This document shows positions 36,198-45,091 of a DNA stretch of 64,000 bases, piece after piece. The translations under genes and the position numbers were made by a program. Source of the DNA: Frankiales bacterium (lineage in GTDB: Bacteria > Actinomycetota > Actinomycetes > Mycobacteriales > SCTD01); NCBI GenBank assembly GCA_025966135.1, contig JAOPVP010000083.1, forward strand, positions 1 through 64,000. Direction: 5' to 3'. The notes below the pieces were generated by a model, which worked only from the letters and a program-made list of their open reading frames with translations, was not told where the DNA came from and did not search any database. Position 1 is the first letter of the stretch. Each line of letters begins with the position of its first letter.

Positions 36198-37118
36198 TCA
36201 GGGAGCCAGGTTCGCGCTGGTCGGCAGGACGCCCGGGCCGCTGGGCGAGCTGCTGGGCCGCGGTTTGGCGCTGCTCGAAGCCTTCGTTGCGGGCTTGGTG
36301 GTCGACGTCGTCGCGGGCTTGCTCGTTGGGTTGCTCGACGGCTTGGTCGCCGGTCGGCTGGTCGGCAGCGGCAGCGTGAAGGGCGGTGGCGTCGGGACCG
36401 TCCGAACCGCCGCCGGGAGCGCCTCGGTGATGAGGTTGCTCAGCCGGGTGGACGCCGCGAGCACGTCACCCAGCGCTTGGCTGTCGCCGCTCTGCGCGAT
36501 GACGGCGCGTTCGGTGCGGAGCAGCAGCAACCCCTGCTGGGCGGCGGCCGGGTCGGTCTTGGCCCGTGCGACGAGCGCCATGAGCTGGCTGTGCAGGGCG
36601 ACGGCAGCGCTCCGGACCTTGCTGGTCTGGCCGCTGGTCGCGAGCTCGGTGAGCTGCGCGAGGCTCTGGCTGGCGGAGACCTGGGTGGTCGGTGCCCGGG
36701 TCGGTGTGGAGCCCAGGTCGTGGGGGACGACACCGATCAGGAAGCCGACGACCGCTGCCGCCGCGACGAACGGGGCGGCGGGCAGGAGAGCCCACCAGTT
36801 GCGTTTGGCGACCGGTTCGGCGAGATCGGACAGGTGGCTCAGCGCACGGGACTCGAAGGCGCGCAGCCCGTCGCGTTCGCCGTCGATGATGTCAGCGGCG
36901 ATGCCAGGGGCGCCCGCCTCGACGGCGGAGGCGGCGAGCGACAGGTCGGTCTCGAGGGACAGGCGCAGGCCGTCGATCTCGCGGAGCAGCGCGTCGAGGG
37001 CGCCCACGCGCGGCAGGTCCGGCAGGACCGTCTCGGCTGTCTCGCGGGTCACCTCACCGGCGGCGCGTGAGCGGAGGGCACGGAGCCGGCGGGCCGGCTT
37101 GCCCTCGGCTTCGCTCAT
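36198..37118 (-). CDS. Hypothetical single-pass membrane protein
   Basis: 306 residues, unrecognised. Residues ~1-105 are soluble and helical (LPRVGALDALLREIDGLRLS), with one transmembrane segment near 112-130 (LLPAAPFVAAAAVVGFLIG), then a helical extracytoplasmic region rich in Ala/Gln/Ser, and a disordered Ser/Thr/Pro/Lys tail from ~245 (SSNPTSKPATTSTTKPATKA) typical of wall-spanning linkers. The architecture, a cytoplasmic N-domain plus TM plus exterior helices, resembles anti-sigma-like or DUF5667-type proteins, but no sigma gene is adjacent. ATG 37118 has an AGGAG site; the longer open frame upstream is not coding-like. Confidence 0.65.
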   Translation of the reverse strand: MSEAEGKPARRLRALRSRAAGEVTRETAETVLPDLPRVGALDALLREIDGLRLSLETDLSLAASAVEAGAPGIAADIIDGERDGLRAFESRALSHLSDLAEPVAKRNWWALLPAAPFVAAAAVVGFLIGVVPHDLGSTPTRAPTTQVSASQSLAQLTELATSGQTSKVRSAAVALHSQLMALVARAKTDPAAAQQGLLLLRTERAVIAQSGDSQALGDVLAASTRLSNLITEALPAAVRTVPTPPPFTLPLPTSRPATKPSSNPTSKPATTSTTKPATKASSSAKPRPSSSPSGPGVLPTSANLAP

Positions 37119-37257
37119 GGCACGTGCTCCTGTCAGATGGCCGTATGTCCAGTTTCGCCGCAGGAGCCCGATCTCCTGCAGGTTGTGCCGATAGGCTCCC
37201 ACGTACGTTTGCGCCCGCGTGTCAGGTGTTCGACATCGGCTGCAAGACTCCTTTCTC

Positions 37258-37911
37258 ATGAGCGACCTTGACCAACTTGTTGTCTCCGTCCTTGGCGGTA
37301 CCGGGGAGCAGGGCCGCGGCCTTGCTCGACGGCTGGCGCTGGCCGGCCACCAGGTCGTCCTGGGTTCCCGCTCGGCAGAGCGAGCCCAGGAGGCCGCCCA
37401 GGGGCTGCCGGAGACCGTCAGTGGCGCGGCGAACGCCGACGCGGCCGCACAGGGCGACCTCGTGATCGTCGCGGTGCCGTGGGAGGGCCACAAGGAGCTC
37501 CTCCAGACCCTCGCGCCGAAGCTCGCCGGCAAGATCGTCATCGACTGCGTGAACCCGCTCGGTTTCGACAAGCAGGGGGCCTATGCCCTCCCCGTCGAGG
37601 AGGGCAGTGCCGCCGAGCAGGCCGCCACCGTGCTTCCCGACAGCCGAGTCGTCGCTGCGTTCCATCATGTGAGCGCGGTCCTGCTCCTCGACGAGGCGGT
37701 CGACAGCGTCGACACCGACGTCCTCGTCCTGGGCGACGACCGTGAGGCCACCGACCTGGTGGAGGCGCTGGTGGCCCGGGTCCCGGGCATGCGGGGCATC
37801 TACGCCGGCCGCCTGCGCAACGCCCACCAGGTCGAGGGCCTGACCGCCAACCTGATCTCGATCAACCGCCGCTACAAGGCGCACGCCGGGCTGCGGGTCA
37901 CCGACGTCTGA
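37258..37911 (+). CDS. fno: F420-dependent NADP reductase (Fno)
   Basis: 217 residues. Transfers hydride between NADP(H) and coenzyme F420, supplying F420H2. N-terminal dinucleotide fold VVSVLGGTGEQGRGLARRLA with the NADP-selective LGSRSAERA, then VIVAVPWEGHKELL and DCVNPLGFDKQGAY, and C-terminal RNAHQVEGLTANLISINRRY, all typical of the family. ATG 37258 is used rather than the GTG at 37219. It implies an F420 economy, consistent with the PPOX-type protein at 56764. Confidence 0.93.
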   Translation: MSDLDQLVVSVLGGTGEQGRGLARRLALAGHQVVLGSRSAERAQEAAQGLPETVSGAANADAAAQGDLVIVAVPWEGHKELLQTLAPKLAGKIVIDCVNPLGFDKQGAYALPVEEGSAAEQAATVLPDSRVVAAFHHVSAVLLLDEAVDSVDTDVLVLGDDREATDLVEALVARVPGMRGIYAGRLRNAHQVEGLTANLISINRRYKAHAGLRVTDV

Positions 37912-37929
37912 GGACCGGTACGACGACAC

Positions 37930-37951
37930 CGGTACGGCCGTGGCCGTACCG
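37930..37951. repeat. 22-nt inverted repeat centred on a start codon
   Basis: CGGTACGGCC (37930-37939) and GGCCGTACCG (37942-37951) are perfect complements separated by two bases; the GTG start of the downstream gene occupies 37940-37942. In RNA the start codon would sit at the tip of the hairpin. Confidence 0.7.
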
Positions 37952-38665
37952 GCGGACGTCGCACGGGTCGTCTCGCTGGTCCCGTCACTGACGGAGTCGG
38001 TGGCCATGACCGCCCCCGGCCTGCTCGTGGGCGCCACCGACTGGTGCAGCCAGCCGCCCGACCTCGACGTGGCCCGGGTGAAGGGCACCAAGAGCCCCGC
38101 ACTCGACCGGGTGATCGCCTTGCGCCCCGACCTGGTGCTCGCCAACGCCGAGGAGAACCGCCCCGAGGACCTCGCGGCGCTCCGGGCGGCCGGCCTGGCG
38201 GTGTGGGTGACCTTCCCGCGCACCGTCCCCGAGGCCCTGACCAGCTTGGGCCGGATGCTCCTCGCCTGCCGCCTGGACCGCCCGTCCTGGCTCGACGCGG
38301 CGCAGGCGGCGTGGGCTGAGCCGTGGAGCGGGCCGCGGCGCCGGGCCGTCGTGCCCATCTGGCGCCGTCCGTGGATGGCGGTCGGCTCCGGCACCTTCAC
38401 CGGGGACGTCCTGAGCCGGCTCGGGGTCGACAACGTCCTCGCCGACCATCCGGAGAGGTACCCGAGAGTGGATCTCGCCGGCCTCCCGCCGTACGAGCTC
38501 GTGGTGCTGCCGGACGAGCCCTATGCCTTCTCGCCGACGGACGGGCCGGAGGCGTTCAGCGCGCCCACCGTGTGCGTCAGCGGGCGGCACCTCACGTGGT
38601 ACGGCCCGTCGCTGGCCGAGGCCCGCCACGTGCTGCGGGAGCAGCTCAGCGCCGTTGGCCTTTGA
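37940..38665 (+). CDS. BtuF-like helical-backbone metal-receptor protein
   Basis: 241 residues. Periplasmic-binding-protein fold of the BtuF/FhuD type with the metal-receptor N-terminus VARVVSLVPSLTESVAMTAP, then ALDRVIALRPDLVLANAEEN and DVLSRLGVDNVLADHPERYP. Such proteins deliver cobalamin or ferric siderophores to ABC importers, but this one has no signal peptide, lipobox cysteine or neighbouring permease, so a cytoplasmic role is likely. Short form (241 versus ~270). Starts with GTG inside an inverted repeat 28 nt after fno. Confidence 0.78.
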   Translation: MAVPADVARVVSLVPSLTESVAMTAPGLLVGATDWCSQPPDLDVARVKGTKSPALDRVIALRPDLVLANAEENRPEDLAALRAAGLAVWVTFPRTVPEALTSLGRMLLACRLDRPSWLDAAQAAWAEPWSGPRRRAVVPIWRRPWMAVGSGTFTGDVLSRLGVDNVLADHPERYPRVDLAGLPPYELVVLPDEPYAFSPTDGPEAFSAPTVCVSGRHLTWYGPSLAEARHVLREQLSAVGL

Positions 38666-38709
38666 TCCGCAGCCCGGCGGCGAAGGGGTCGGGCAGGCGC
38701 CGCATCGGG

Positions 38710-39543
38710 TCAGGTGTAGCCGTGCTCGGTCGCGGGGTAGCGGCTGTCACGGACGTCGTCGGCGTAGGCCCGTGCCGCTTCACCCAGGACGCTGCGCAGA
38801 TCGGCGTAGCGCTTGAGGAACTTAGGGCCAGGCCCAGGTGTGAGGCCGGCCATGTCGGTCCAGACGAGCACCTGCGCGTCGGTACCGGCGCCCGCACCGA
38901 TGCCGATGGTCGGGATGGTGAGCTCCTTGGTGACCCGCTCGGCGAGGTCGGCAGGCACCACCTCGAGCACGAGGGCGAAGGCACCGGCATCCTGCAGAGC
39001 GAGGGCGTCGGCGATGAGCTGGTCGCCGGCTTCGCCGCGCCCCTGCACGCGGTAGCCGCCGAGGGTGTTGACGCTCTGCGGGGTCAGCCCGAGATGACCC
39101 ATCACCGGCACGCCGGACTCGACGAGCAGCTCGACCTGGGGGAGCACCCGGCGACCGCCCTCGAGCTTCACGGCCTGCGCACCGACCTGGAGGAACCGGA
39201 CGCTGTTGTGCAGCGCCTGTGGGGGCGACTCCTGGTAGCTGCCGAACGGGAGGTCGGCGATCACCAGCGGCCGGGTGGTGGAACGGGCGACGGCGCGGAC
39301 GAGCGGGAGCAGCTCCTCGACGGTGACCGGGATGGTGCTGTCGTAGCCGAGGACGTTGTTGCCGGCGCTGTCGCCGACGAGCAGGACCGGGATCCCGACC
39401 TCGTCGAACAGCTGCGCGGTCAGCATGTCGTAGCTGGTGAGCATGGCCCACTTCTCGCCGCGGTCCTTGGCTCGCTGCAGGTCACGGGTCGTGACGCGGC
39501 GGGAGGTGACACCGCCGTACAAGGTCGTCAGTTCGTCGCTCAT
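38710..39543 (-). CDS. panB: 3-methyl-2-oxobutanoate hydroxymethyltransferase PanB
   Basis: 277 residues. Transfers a one-carbon unit from methylene-THF to alpha-ketoisovalerate, first step of pantothenate synthesis. TIM-barrel signatures: WAMLTSYDMLTAQLFDEVGI, VLLVGDSAGNNVLGYDSTIP (metal-binding Asp), AVKLEGGRRVLPQVELLVES and VPVMGHLGLTPQSVNTLGGY. ATG 39543 is preceded by GGAGGAA. No other pan gene is adjacent. In several actinobacteria panB lies near glnA2/glnE as here. Confidence 0.96.
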   Translation of the reverse strand: MSDELTTLYGGVTSRRVTTRDLQRAKDRGEKWAMLTSYDMLTAQLFDEVGIPVLLVGDSAGNNVLGYDSTIPVTVEELLPLVRAVARSTTRPLVIADLPFGSYQESPPQALHNSVRFLQVGAQAVKLEGGRRVLPQVELLVESGVPVMGHLGLTPQSVNTLGGYRVQGRGEAGDQLIADALALQDAGAFALVLEVVPADLAERVTKELTIPTIGIGAGAGTDAQVLVWTDMAGLTPGPGPKFLKRYADLRSVLGEAARAYADDVRDSRYPATEHGYT

Positions 39544-39676
39544 GTGGGTTCCTCCGAGGGGCGTCTCCAGGCAGATGTCCCGGGACAGACACCAGCGTGC
39601 CACTCGTGTTGCGCGACGTCGCTGTGGTGCGCGTCACTCTCGTGGCAGGATCGGCCTCGACGCGAGGAGAGCCGTC

Positions 39677-40297
39677 ATGGCTGACAGCATCTGGCCGACC
39701 ATTCACGCCGAGCGCAGGGCACTCGCCGACGACCTGGCGAACCTCAGCGCCGAGCAGTGGAACACCCCGTCGCTGTGCGCTGACTGGACCGTCCACCAGG
39801 TCCTGGCCCACCAGCTGTCCGCGGCCAAGATGACGCCGCCGAAGTTTTTCGCGAAGTTCGCGTCGGCGGGGTTCAACTTCAACAAGTACGCGGCCAGGGA
39901 GGTCGCGGCGGAGTCCGCAGGCGGTCCGGCCGCGACGCTCGCGGCGTTCCGTACCGCGGAGTCGCGGACGAACGCCCCGCCCGGGCCCAAGGACACCTGG
40001 CTTGGCGAGGCCCTGGTGCACAGCGAGGACATCCGCCGGCCGCTGGGCATCAAGCGTGAGTACCCGCTCGGCGCGGTCACCCGGGCCATCGAGTTCTATT
40101 CGAGGAGCAACACGATCATCGGCGGCAGGTCACGGGTCGCCGGCCTCACGATGAAGGCCACCGACGCCGACTTCTCGGTCGGTTCTGGCCCCCTCGTGGA
40201 GGGGCCTGCCGTCTCGCTCATGCTCGCCGCCACCGGCCGCAAAGCTGCTCTGGACGACCTGACGGGACCGGGTGTCGCCACGCTCCGCTCCCGCTGA
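39677..40297 (+). CDS. DinB/MDMPI-type (TIGR03083-like) protein
   Basis: 206 residues. Four-helix DinB-like fold of the maleylpyruvate-isomerase N-terminal family, generally mycothiol-dependent or of unknown function: WPTIHAERRALADDLANLSA, QWNTPSLCADWTVHQVLAHQ (the hallmark His after W-T-V) and ALVHSEDIRRPLGIKREYP. The conserved histidines that bind zinc in this fold are present (H in VLAHQ, VHSED). Substrate unknown. ATG 39677 has a GAGGAGA site. Converges with nadE. Confidence 0.82.
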   Translation: MADSIWPTIHAERRALADDLANLSAEQWNTPSLCADWTVHQVLAHQLSAAKMTPPKFFAKFASAGFNFNKYAAREVAAESAGGPAATLAAFRTAESRTNAPPGPKDTWLGEALVHSEDIRRPLGIKREYPLGAVTRAIEFYSRSNTIIGGRSRVAGLTMKATDADFSVGSGPLVEGPAVSLMLAATGRKAALDDLTGPGVATLRSR

Positions 40298-40303
40298 GGG
40301 GTC

Positions 40304-42088
40304 TCAGGGTGAGGCGATCTCCGGGCGGATCTCCGGCGGCACCGGGGCCGGGGACTCCTTCCACTTGGAGGTGATGGGCAGCCGGCGGTCGCGGCCGAAG
40401 GCCCGGGAGGTGATCTTGGGTCCGGGCGGGTTCTGGCGGCGCTTGTACTCCGCGAGGTCCACCAGCCGTACCACCCGGTCCACCAGGGCCTCGTCGAAAC
40501 CGGCTTGCAGGAGCTCGGCGCGGCCGAGGTCACGCTCCACGTAAGCGTCCAGCAGCGCGTCCAGCTCGTCGTACGGCGGCAGCCTGTCGCTGTCGAGCTG
40601 TCCCGGTGCCAGCTCGGCGCTCGGCGGCTTCTCGATGCTCTCGGTCGGGATGACGTACGACTGGGAGTTGCGCCAGCGGGCCAGCGCCCAGACGAGCGAC
40701 TTCGGGACGTCCTTGATGGGCGCGAACCCGCCGGCCGAGTCGCCGTACAGGGTGGAGAAGCCGGTGGCGAGCTCGCTCTTGTTCCCCGTCGTGAGGACCA
40801 GGTGGCCGTGCTGGTTGGACAGCGCCATGAGGAGGGTGCCGCGGATCCGGGCCTGGAGGTTCTCCAGCGCCAGACCGGCCAGGTGCGTGGACGTGCAGTA
40901 GGCCTCGACCATGGGCGCGATCGTGATCTGCTGCCAGTGCAGCCCCTGCAGCTCGGCGAGCGCCTTCGCGTCGGTGACCGATCCGGTGCTGCTCCACGCG
41001 CTGGGCATGCCCACCACGTGGACCCGCTCCGGCCCCAGGGCGTCGCACGCGATGGTCGCGACGACTGCGGAGTCGATGCCGCCGGAGAGCCCGAGGACCA
41101 CCGAGCGGAAGCTGTTCTTCTCGACGTAGTCGCGGGTCGCCGTGACCAGTGCCCCCCACACCTCGGCCTCGTCCTGCAGCCGGCTCGCGATGCCCGGTAC
41201 CAACGGCACGTACGGCGGGACCGGTGGCTCGGCGAGCACGACGCGATCGACGTGCATCGTCGTGCCGTCCTTGGCATCGACGTCCCCGACGAGATCGCTG
41301 CTCGCCGTCGGGAGGTCGAGGTCGACGGCCATCAGACCTTGCTCCCAGACCGGAGCTCGCGCGATCAGCTCGCCCTGAGCGGTCGCGACGAGCGAGTCGC
41401 CGTCGTAGACCAGCTCGTCCTGTCCGCCGACCAGATTGACATAGGCGATCGCCGCCCCCGCCTCGACCGCCCGTCGCGTCACGAGCTCGCCACGGAGGTC
41501 GTCCTTGAACCGCTCGTACGGCGACGCGTTCGGGCACAGGAGCAGCCCCACGCCCGCCTCCCGGGCGACCGCGACCGGGCCTCCCTCCTGCCAGAGGTCT
41601 TCGCAGATGACGATGCCGACGTCGACCCCGTGCAGCCGGACGACCGGGAACCGGTCGCCGCGCACGAAGTAGCGGAACTCGTCGAAGACGCCGTAGTTGG
41701 GCAGGTGGTGCTTGGCGTAGGACGTGACCACCCGTCCCTGCCACAGGACCGCCGCGGCGTTCTGCGGCTGACCTGCAGGCCGGCCCAGCGCGGGGGAGGG
41801 GCGGTGGGAGCGGTCGCAGTACCCGACCACGACGGCCAGCTCACCGGCGCCTTCGTCCTGCAACCGGGTCGCGAGGGCTGTCAGGGCATCGAGCGATGCC
41901 TGTACGAAGGACCGCCGCAGCACCAGGTCCTCCGGCATGTAGCCGGTCAGCGTCATCTCGGGGAAGACGACCGCGTGGCAGCCTGACTCGCGGGCGTGGG
42001 CGACGTACGTGCTGACCACGTCCGCGTTGCCCTGCAGATCGCCGACGGTCGTGTCGACCTGCGCGAGACCGATGCGGAGCTGCGGCAT
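40304..42088 (-). CDS. nadE: Glutamine-hydrolysing NAD+ synthase NadE
   Basis: 594 residues. Amidates nicotinate adenine dinucleotide to NAD+. N-terminal nitrilase-type amidase with triad Glu44 (FPEMTLTGY), Lys126 (SYAKHHLPN) and Cys162 (GIVICEDLWQEGG); C-terminal synthetase with PP-loop VVLGLSGGIDSAVVATIAC. Two-domain length is somewhat shorter than the ~680-residue mycobacterial form and matches the ~590-residue type seen in Streptomyces. Upstream in the same direction (toward its start) is the end of no close operon partner; a PAP2 gene follows 10 nt beyond its start, also on this strand. Confidence 0.95.
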   Translation of the reverse strand: MPQLRIGLAQVDTTVGDLQGNADVVSTYVAHARESGCHAVVFPEMTLTGYMPEDLVLRRSFVQASLDALTALATRLQDEGAGELAVVVGYCDRSHRPSPALGRPAGQPQNAAAVLWQGRVVTSYAKHHLPNYGVFDEFRYFVRGDRFPVVRLHGVDVGIVICEDLWQEGGPVAVAREAGVGLLLCPNASPYERFKDDLRGELVTRRAVEAGAAIAYVNLVGGQDELVYDGDSLVATAQGELIARAPVWEQGLMAVDLDLPTASSDLVGDVDAKDGTTMHVDRVVLAEPPVPPYVPLVPGIASRLQDEAEVWGALVTATRDYVEKNSFRSVVLGLSGGIDSAVVATIACDALGPERVHVVGMPSAWSSTGSVTDAKALAELQGLHWQQITIAPMVEAYCTSTHLAGLALENLQARIRGTLLMALSNQHGHLVLTTGNKSELATGFSTLYGDSAGGFAPIKDVPKSLVWALARWRNSQSYVIPTESIEKPPSAELAPGQLDSDRLPPYDELDALLDAYVERDLGRAELLQAGFDEALVDRVVRLVDLAEYKRRQNPPGPKITSRAFGRDRRLPITSKWKESPAPVPPEIRPEIASP

Positions 42089-42098
42089 GCCCCCGACC

Positions 42099-42671
42099 CT
42101 AAGCGGTGAGCAGGGGCCGCAGTCTCGTGAGGCGCAGGCGCACGAGCAGACGGGTCAGCAGGCCTCCCACAACGGCCCATCCGACGACCGCCACGAGCGC
42201 CCCGAAGGCGAGCCCGGCCAGGACATCACCGGGGTAGTGCACTCCGACGTAGACCCGCGACGCCGCGAGCAGGACGCCGACGCCCGTGGCCGCCCAACCC
42301 AGCTTGCGGTCGGCGAGGAACAGCGCCGCGAGGACCGCCCCTGCCAACGTGCCGTGGTCGCTGGGCAGCCCACCGTCCGCACTGCGGTGGGCGAGGACCA
42401 ACACGTGGTCGAGCGTGGCGAACGGCCGCGGCCGGTTGATCAGGCGCACCAACGGCTGGTTCAGACCGATGGCGATCACCGGCGCCAAGCCGGCCCAGAC
42501 CGACTTGGCGAGGGCGCTGGTCTCCCAGGCCCGCGACCAGACCACGGCCAGCAGCACGAGCAGGGCCAGCAGCGCTGGCCCTGCTACGCCTGCGTAGAAG
42601 GTCGCGAGGCCGTGCAGCCACGGGGTGTCCTTGGCGAAGTCGTTGACGACGCGGAAGAGGTCGGAGTCCAC
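42099..42671 (-). CDS. PAP2-family phosphatase, BcrC-like
   Basis: 190 residues, about five TM segments. Signatures NQPLVRLINRPRP (KxxxxxxRP with Asn/Gln instead of Lys at the first position), GGLPSDHGTLAG (PSDH rather than PSGH) and ASRVYVGVHYPGDVLAG (SRxxxxxHxxxD). This resembles undecaprenyl-diphosphatases of the BcrC type that recycle the cell-wall lipid carrier. It lies directly upstream of nadE on the same strand, with a 10-nt gap, so the two may be co-transcribed. Confidence 0.85.
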   Translation of the reverse strand: MDSDLFRVVNDFAKDTPWLHGLATFYAGVAGPALLALLVLLAVVWSRAWETSALAKSVWAGLAPVIAIGLNQPLVRLINRPRPFATLDHVLVLAHRSADGGLPSDHGTLAGAVLAALFLADRKLGWAATGVGVLLAASRVYVGVHYPGDVLAGLAFGALVAVVGWAVVGGLLTRLLVRLRLTRLRPLLTA

Positions 42672-42692
42672 GGGCTACAGAGTGCCTGCTTC

Positions 42693-42716
42693 TTCCTGAC
42701 AGGGCCCTGTCAGGAA
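42693..42716. repeat. Perfect 24-bp palindrome over the AKR stop codon
   Basis: Positions 42693-42716 equal their own reverse complement (half-site TTCCTGACAGGG), and pairing extends outward through CTGC/GCAG with a three-base bulge. It contains the TGA of the aldo/keto reductase gene (42712-42710). It may be a terminator-like hairpin between two minus-strand genes or a protein-binding site. Confidence 0.75.
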
Positions 42717-43567
42717 GCAGCAGCGGTGAGGGCGTCGTACTCCGCGTCGCTGAGCACCACGGTCGCGGCGGCGCAGTTCTCCTCGACGTGGGCTACCGAA
42801 CCCGTCCCGGGGATCGGCAGCATCACCGGGGAGCGCTTGAGGAGCCACGCCAGCGCGAGCTGCGCATGCGTGGCGTCGTGGTTCTTGGCGATCTCGTCGA
42901 GGACGCCGCCGGGCTTCGCGAGGTCGCCTGCCGCGACGGGGAACCACGGGATGAACGCGATGCCCTCGCGCTCGCAGTAGTCGAGCACGTCCTCGGACTG
43001 CCGGTTGGCCAGGTTGTAGAGGTTCTGCACGCTGACGACGTCGACGACCTGACGGGCCTGCTCGATCTCGGCGACCGACACCTCGGACAGGCCGATGTGC
43101 TTGATCTTGCCCTGGTCCTGCAGCTCCTTCACGGCGCCCAGGGACTCCTCGACGGGGACCTGCGCGTCGATGCGGTGCAGCTGCCACAGGTCGATCTGCT
43201 CGACGCCGAGCCGGCGCAGCGACATGTGCACGCACTGGCGCAGGTACTCAGGCCGGCCGACCTGCTCCCAGATCTCCGGGCCGCTGCGGGTGAGCCCGCC
43301 CTTGGTGGCGATGACCACGCCGGTGTACGGGTGCAGGGCCTCCCGGATGAGGTCCTCGCTGATGAACGGGCCGTAGCTGTCGGCGGTGTCGATGAAGTCG
43401 ACGCCCAGCTCGACCGCACGGCGCAGCACCTTGATCGCCGTGTCGTGGTCCTTCGGCGGTCCCCAGATGCCGTCGCCCGTGATGCGCATCGCGCCGTAGC
43501 CGAGGCGGTGCACCTCCAGGTCCTTGCCGATGCTGAAGGTGCCGCTGGATGTGATGGGTGTGGTCAT
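42710..43567 (-). CDS. Aldo/keto reductase
   Basis: 285 residues, NADPH-dependent (beta/alpha)8-barrel oxidoreductase. Catalytic Asp/Tyr region [19 protein letters not shown], Lys in [14 protein letters not shown], and His-containing [21 protein letters not shown]-terminal cofactor region [17 protein letters not shown]. Closest in style to the YajO/Tas-like oxidoreductases that reduce diverse aldehydes and ketones. ATG 43567 has a GGAGAA site. The open frame continues ~1.8 kb antisense to glnA2; that extension is not coding. Confidence 0.9.
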   Translation of the reverse strand: MTTPITSSGTFSIGKDLEVHRLGYGAMRITGDGIWGPPKDHDTAIKVLRRAVELGVDFIDTADSYGPFISEDLIREALHPYTGVVIATKGGLTRSGPEIWEQVGRPEYLRQCVHMSLRRLGVEQIDLWQLHRIDAQVPVEESLGAVKELQDQGKIKHIGLSEVSVAEIEQARQVVDVVSVQNLYNLANRQSEDVLDYCEREGIAFIPWFPVAAGDLAKPGGVLDEIAKNHDATHAQLALAWLLKRSPVMLPIPGTGSVAHVEENCAAATVVLSDAEYDALTAAAS

Positions 43568-43750
43568 GAGGTTCTCCGGGTTCAGGGGTGGTACCTCTTG
43601 TTCTACCCCGCTCTTTCGGCCACGGGGCGACAGAGTGTGGAACGCCACATCCACGCCCGCGGCTGACCGTGAAGCCCTCAGGCAGCACCATCCCGTGAAA
43701 CGCGCCCGGGCTGTCACGCCGATGACATCGCGGCCTGCCAGGATGGGCGC

Positions 43751-45088
43751 ATGGACAAGCAGCAGGAGTTCGTACTCCGGACGCTGGAGGAGCGCGACAT
43801 CCGCTTCATCCGGCTGTGGTTCACCGACGTGCTCGGCACCCTGAAGTCGGTCGCCATCGCCCCGGCCGAGCTCGAAGGCGCCTTCGCGGAGGGCATCGGG
43901 TTCGACGGATCGGCCATCGAGGGCTTCGCCCGGGTGCAGGAGAGCGACATGCTCGCCAAGCCCGACCCGGCGACCTTCCAGGTACTTCCCTGGCGCGGCG
44001 ACAACCCGGGTACGGCCCGGATGTTCTGCGACATCCAGATGCCGGACGGGACGCCGAGCTGGGCCGACCCGCGGCACGTCCTGCGTCGGGCCTTGGGCAA
44101 GGCGGCCGATGCGGGCTTCACGTTCTACACCCACCCGGAGGTCGAGTTCTTCCTCCTGAAGGAGCTGCCGAGCAACGGGGTCGCCCCCAAGCCGGTGGAC
44201 GCCGGGGGGTACTTCGACCTCACCCCGCACGACGTGAGCCACGACTTCCGTCGTACGACGATCTCGATGCTGGAGCGGCTCGGGATCTCCGTGGAGTTCA
44301 GCCACCACGAGGTCGCGCCGGGCCAGCAGGAGATCGACCTGCGCTACGCGGACGCGCTGTCGACCGCCGACAACATCCTGACGACCAGGCACGTCATCAA
44401 GGAGGTCGCCCTCAGCCAAGGCGTCTACGCCACGTTCATGCCGAAGCCGTTCAGCAACCAGCCGGGCAGTGGGATGCACACGCACCTGTCGCTGTTCGAG
44501 GGCGACCAGAACGCCTTCTACGACGGCAGTGACCCGCTGCACCTGTCCAGCGTCGCGAAGCACTTCATCGCCGGGCTGCTGCGGCACGCCGCAGAGATCA
44601 CAGCGGTCACCAACCAGTGGGTCAACTCCTACAAGCGGCTGACCTGGGGCGGCGAGGCCCCGCCGTACGTCTGCTGGGGGTCGAACAACCGCAGCGCGAT
44701 GGTGCGGGTGCCGATGTACAAGCCGACCAAGGGCAACAGCACCCGGATCGAGGTCCGCAGCCCCGACAGCGCCACGAACCCCTACCTGTGCTTCGCGGTG
44801 CTGCTGGCCGCCGGGCTCAAGGGCGTCGAGGAGGGCTACGAGCTGCCCCCGGGTGCCGAGGACGACGTCTGGGCGCTGTCCGACGCGGAGCGCCGCGTCC
44901 TGGGCATCACGCCGTTGCCGGACTCGCTCGCCGATGCCATCGAGGTGATGGAGCGCAGCGAGCTGGTCGCCGAGACGTTGGGCGAGCACGTCTTCGACTT
45001 CTTCCTGCGGAACAAGCGGGAGGAGTGGCGGGCCTACCGCCAGGAGGTCACCCCGTTCGAGCTCGGTCGCTACCTTCCTGTGCTCTGA
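43751..45088 (+). CDS. glnA: Glutamine synthetase, GlnA2 type
   Basis: 445 residues, type I glutamine synthetase. Ligates ammonia to glutamate with ATP. Signatures: [17 protein letters not shown], the ATP site [34 protein letters not shown] and [21 protein letters not shown] tyrosine is present at the adenylylation-like position ([11 protein letters not shown]). Length and neighbourhood with glnE match actinobacterial GlnA2 (445-453 residues), which is secondary to GlnA1. A CAGGAT box lies 6 nt before the ATG, suggesting a leaderless message. Confidence 0.92.
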   Translation: MDKQQEFVLRTLEERDIRFIRLWFTDVLGTLKSVAIAPAELEGAFAEGIGFDGSAIEGFARVQESDMLAKPDPATFQVLPWRGDNPGTARMFCDIQMPDGTPSWADPRHVLRRALGKAADAGFTFYTHPEVEFFLLKELPSNGVAPKPVDAGGYFDLTPHDVSHDFRRTTISMLERLGISVEFSHHEVAPGQQEIDLRYADALSTADNILTTRHVIKEVALSQGVYATFMPKPFSNQPGSGMHTHLSLFEGDQNAFYDGSDPLHLSSVAKHFIAGLLRHAAEITAVTNQWVNSYKRLTWGGEAPPYVCWGSNNRSAMVRVPMYKPTKGNSTRIEVRSPDSATNPYLCFAVLLAAGLKGVEEGYELPPGAEDDVWALSDAERRVLGITPLPDSLADAIEVMERSELVAETLGEHVFDFFLRNKREEWRAYRQEVTPFELGRYLPVL

Positions 45089-45091
45089 CGC

